DNA of 64,000 nucleotides from Modestobacter sp. VKM Ac-2986 (GTDB taxonomy: Bacteria > Actinomycetota > Actinomycetes > Mycobacteriales > Geodermatophilaceae): assembly GCF_026967795.1 (NCBI RefSeq), contig NZ_JAPVBH010000004.1, positions 124,001 to 188,000 on the forward strand, in the 5' to 3' direction. Position 1 is the stretch's first letter. The number at the start of each line of letters is the position of its first letter. The position numbers and the translations under genes are program-made. The notes beneath the pieces were generated by a model. The model saw only the letters and a program-made list of their open reading frames with translations. It did not search any database and was not told the DNA's origin. Shown piece by piece: positions 62,556 to 64,000 of the stretch.

Positions 62556-63227
62556 TCAGAAGAGGCGGGCCGAGGGGTCGTCGGTGCCCTTGAGGACGGC
62601 GTAGTCGACGGTGACGCAGTCGATGCCCCGGTCCGCGGCCAGCACCCGGGCCTGCGGCTTGATCTCCTGCGCGGCGAACACGCCCTTGACCGGGGCCAGC
62701 CGTGGGTCGCGGTTGAGCAGCTCCAGGTAGCGGGTCAGCTGCTCGACGCCGTCGATCTCCCCGCGCCGCTTGATCTCCACCGCCACGGTGGTGCCCGTGG
62801 CGTCGCGGCACAGCAGGTCGACCGGGCCGATCGCGGTCGGGTACTCCCGGCGCACCAGCGACCAGCCCGCGCCGAAGGTCTCCACGTGCAGGGCCAGCAG
62901 CCGCTGCAGGTCGGCCTCGACGCCGTCCTTGATCAGGCCCGGGTCGACGCCGAGCTCGTGCCGGTGGTCGTGCAGGACCTCGTCGATGGTGATGACCAGC
63001 TGCTCACCGGCCTTGTTGGTCACCGTCCAGGTGCCCGAGCCGTCGGCGAGCTCCTCCTTGAGCGAGCACGGCGGGCTCATCCAGTTCAGCGGCTTGTAGG
63101 CGCGGTCGTCGGCGTGGATGGACACCGAGCCGTCGGCCTTGACCAGCAGCAGCCGGGTGGCGAGCGGGAGATGGGCGGTGAGCCGCCCGATGTAGTCCAC
63201 GGAGCAGCGGGCAATGACCAGGCGCAC
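62556..63227 (-). CDS. nucS: Mismatch-specific endonuclease NucS
   Basis: This 223-residue RecB-like nuclease replaces MutSL-type mismatch repair in many actinobacteria and archaea. The N-terminal domain is [21 protein letters not shown]; the C-terminal nuclease has the acidic cluster GPVDLLCRD and [21 protein letters not shown] (E-x-K). The [22 protein letters not shown] segment is conserved. GTG 63227 is supported by a TAGCGT -10 eight nt upstream. The start is only 20 nt from the divergent lipoprotein start. Confidence 0.95.
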   Translation of the reverse strand: MRLVIARCSVDYIGRLTAHLPLATRLLLVKADGSVSIHADDRAYKPLNWMSPPCSLKEELADGSGTWTVTNKAGEQLVITIDEVLHDHRHELGVDPGLIKDGVEADLQRLLALHVETFGAGWSLVRREYPTAIGPVDLLCRDATGTTVAVEIKRRGEIDGVEQLTRYLELLNRDPRLAPVKGVFAAQEIKPQARVLAADRGIDCVTVDYAVLKGTDDPSARLF

Positions 63228-63234
63228 GGGGTGG

Positions 63235-63241
63235 GACGCTA
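63235..63241. promoter_or_regulatory. Overlapping divergent -10 boxes of nucS and the lipoprotein gene
   Basis: GACGCTA reads TAGCGT on the minus strand (8 nt before nucS GTG) and GACGCT on the plus strand (7 nt before ATG 63248). One seven-base site can thus serve two divergent leaderless genes. Confidence 0.5.
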
Positions 63242-63247
63242 CCCGGC

Positions 63248-64000
63248 ATGAGCCGCGCCCAGCCCGACGCGTCGTCCGCCCGGCCCGGCCGGGCACTCGG
63301 CCTGCTGCTCGCCGCGTCGCTGCTGCTGGCCGCCTGCGGTGGCACCCGTGCCGGCGCGGGCGGTGACGCCCCTCCGGCGACACCGGCCGGTGGACCTGAC
63401 GGCTCCGACGCGGTGGTGCTGCAGGTCGCCCGCGTCGGCGGGTTCACCACGCCCGAGGAGCTGCTCGGCCGGCTGCCCGACGTGATCGTCCACGCCGACG
63501 GCCGGGTGATCGCGCCGGGCCCGATGGCCGCCATCCACCCGCCCTTCGCCTGGCCCGGCCTCACGGTGACCCGACTGGACCCCGCGCAGCTGCCCGACCT
63601 GGTCGACCGGGCGCTCGCCGCGGGCGTGGACGAGCGCGTCGACCTGGGCGACGCCGGTCTCGCCGACGTGCCCAGCACCCGGTTCACCGTGCGCACCGAC
63701 GGCCGCACCGTCGTGCGGGAGGTGGTCGGCCTCCAGGAGGGTCTCGGGTCACCCGCCCTGAGCGGGGAGCAGCGGACCGGCCGCGAGCGGCTCGCCGCAC
63801 TGGCCGAGGAGCTGACCGCGCTGGCCGGCACGGCGGAGAGCTGGGACCCCGACGCCGTCGCGGTGCTGGCGCGCCCGTACGTGGACCAGGACGCACCGGG
63901 CGGTCTGCCGGGAGGGGCCCCGGAGGTCGCCTGGCCCGGTCCCGACCTCCCCGGGGAGCCGCTGGGCGCCGGGGTGGGGTGCGTCGTCGTCCCGGCCGAG
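63248..64000 (+). CDS. Lipoprotein of unknown function (truncated by window end)
   Basis: The 251 visible codons start with a signal sequence and lipobox LLLAAC (Cys about 34), then a Gly/Ala linker and a domain with [32 protein letters not shown] and [16 protein letters not shown] recall similar sequences in actinobacteria annotated as hypothetical. The stop lies beyond 64000. ATG 63248 has no ribosome site but a GACGCT -10-like hexamer 7 nt upstream. Confidence 0.8.
   Translation, partial: MSRAQPDASSARPGRALGLLLAASLLLAACGGTRAGAGGDAPPATPAGGPDGSDAVVLQVARVGGFTTPEELLGRLPDVIVHADGRVIAPGPMAAIHPPFAWPGLTVTRLDPAQLPDLVDRALAAGVDERVDLGDAGLADVPSTRFTVRTDGRTVVREVVGLQEGLGSPALSGEQRTGRERLAALAEELTALAGTAESWDPDAVAVLARPYVDQDAPGGLPGGAPEVAWPGPDLPGEPLGAGVGCVVVPAE

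Overview
The window is very GC-rich (roughly 70-75 % by eye), densely coded and actinobacterial. The evidence is the family content (NucS mismatch endonuclease, GlgE maltosyltransferase pathway, class F-like sortase with a DUF4397 partner, DUF222/HNH endonuclease, Cfp6 and LppZ homologues), frequent GTG starts and many leaderless-looking promoters. Two blocks keep the gene order known from Mycobacterium tuberculosis. Positions 80-28000 resemble ilvN-ilvB1-cfp6-lppZ-gatBAC-Rv3013-ligA-Rv3015c-mnmA-iscS-etfAB. Positions 38400-63200 resemble glgP-glgE-glgB-trx-fadA4-mce-nucS. My inference is a member of the Geodermatophilaceae or a close relative (Blastococcus, Modestobacter or Geodermatophilus type); this is not proven from the sequence.

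Layout. 80-8250 (minus): acetolactate synthase genes ilvB and ilvN with a leader peptide and attenuator, a tandem pair of GGDEF-EAL proteins, and ilvD. 8330-11566: Cfp6-like membrane protein, a 2-hydroxyacid dehydrogenase, an LppZ-like lipoprotein and a GNAT acetyltransferase. 11576-15154 (minus): gatC-gatA-small membrane protein-gatB, coupled by 4-bp overlaps. 15350-23598: ACT-domain protein, ligA, a frameshifted zinc-ribbon gene, an HNH endonuclease, a MetE-like protein and a surface 5'-nucleotidase. 23935-30400 (minus): mnmA, cysteine desulfurase, etfB-etfA, and an operon of enoyl-CoA hydratase, VOC protein and cysteine synthase-like enzyme. 30440-34712 (minus): two large polytopic membrane proteins and an ABC ATPase. 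34766-49862: an alpha-glucan/trehalose cluster (glgX, FHA protein, glgP, then glgE-treS-mak-glgB). 50021-64000: metallopeptidase, thioredoxin-TPR protein, MarR regulator, FAD oxidoreductase, thiolase, methylmalonyl-CoA epimerase, DivIVA-like coiled coil, membrane protein, DUF4397-sortase pair, zinc-ribbon protein, nucS and a truncated lipoprotein.

How genes work together. ilvB, ilvN and ilvD serve branched-chain amino acid synthesis. GatCAB makes Gln-tRNA(Gln) and/or Asn-tRNA(Asn). Cysteine desulfurase supplies sulfur to MnmA for tRNA thiolation. TreS, Mak, GlgE and GlgB form the complete trehalose -> maltose -> maltose-1-phosphate -> branched alpha-glucan route, while GlgP and GlgX take the polymer apart.

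Most notable beyond ordinary genes: (1) a family of palindromes of about 60 bp that start within a few bases of stop codons, six clear copies plus one variant, one of them between ilvB and ilvN; (2) a leaderless-looking ilvB leader peptide with attenuator; (3) many TAnnnT hexamers 6-8 nt before start codons, including a shared -10 between nucS and a divergent lipoprotein gene; (4) an N-terminal Lys/Ala/Pro extension of about 325 residues on GlgB; (5) a degenerate GGDEF domain that keeps its c-di-GMP inhibitory-site motif. I saw no tRNA, rRNA, CRISPR array, insertion sequence or prophage.
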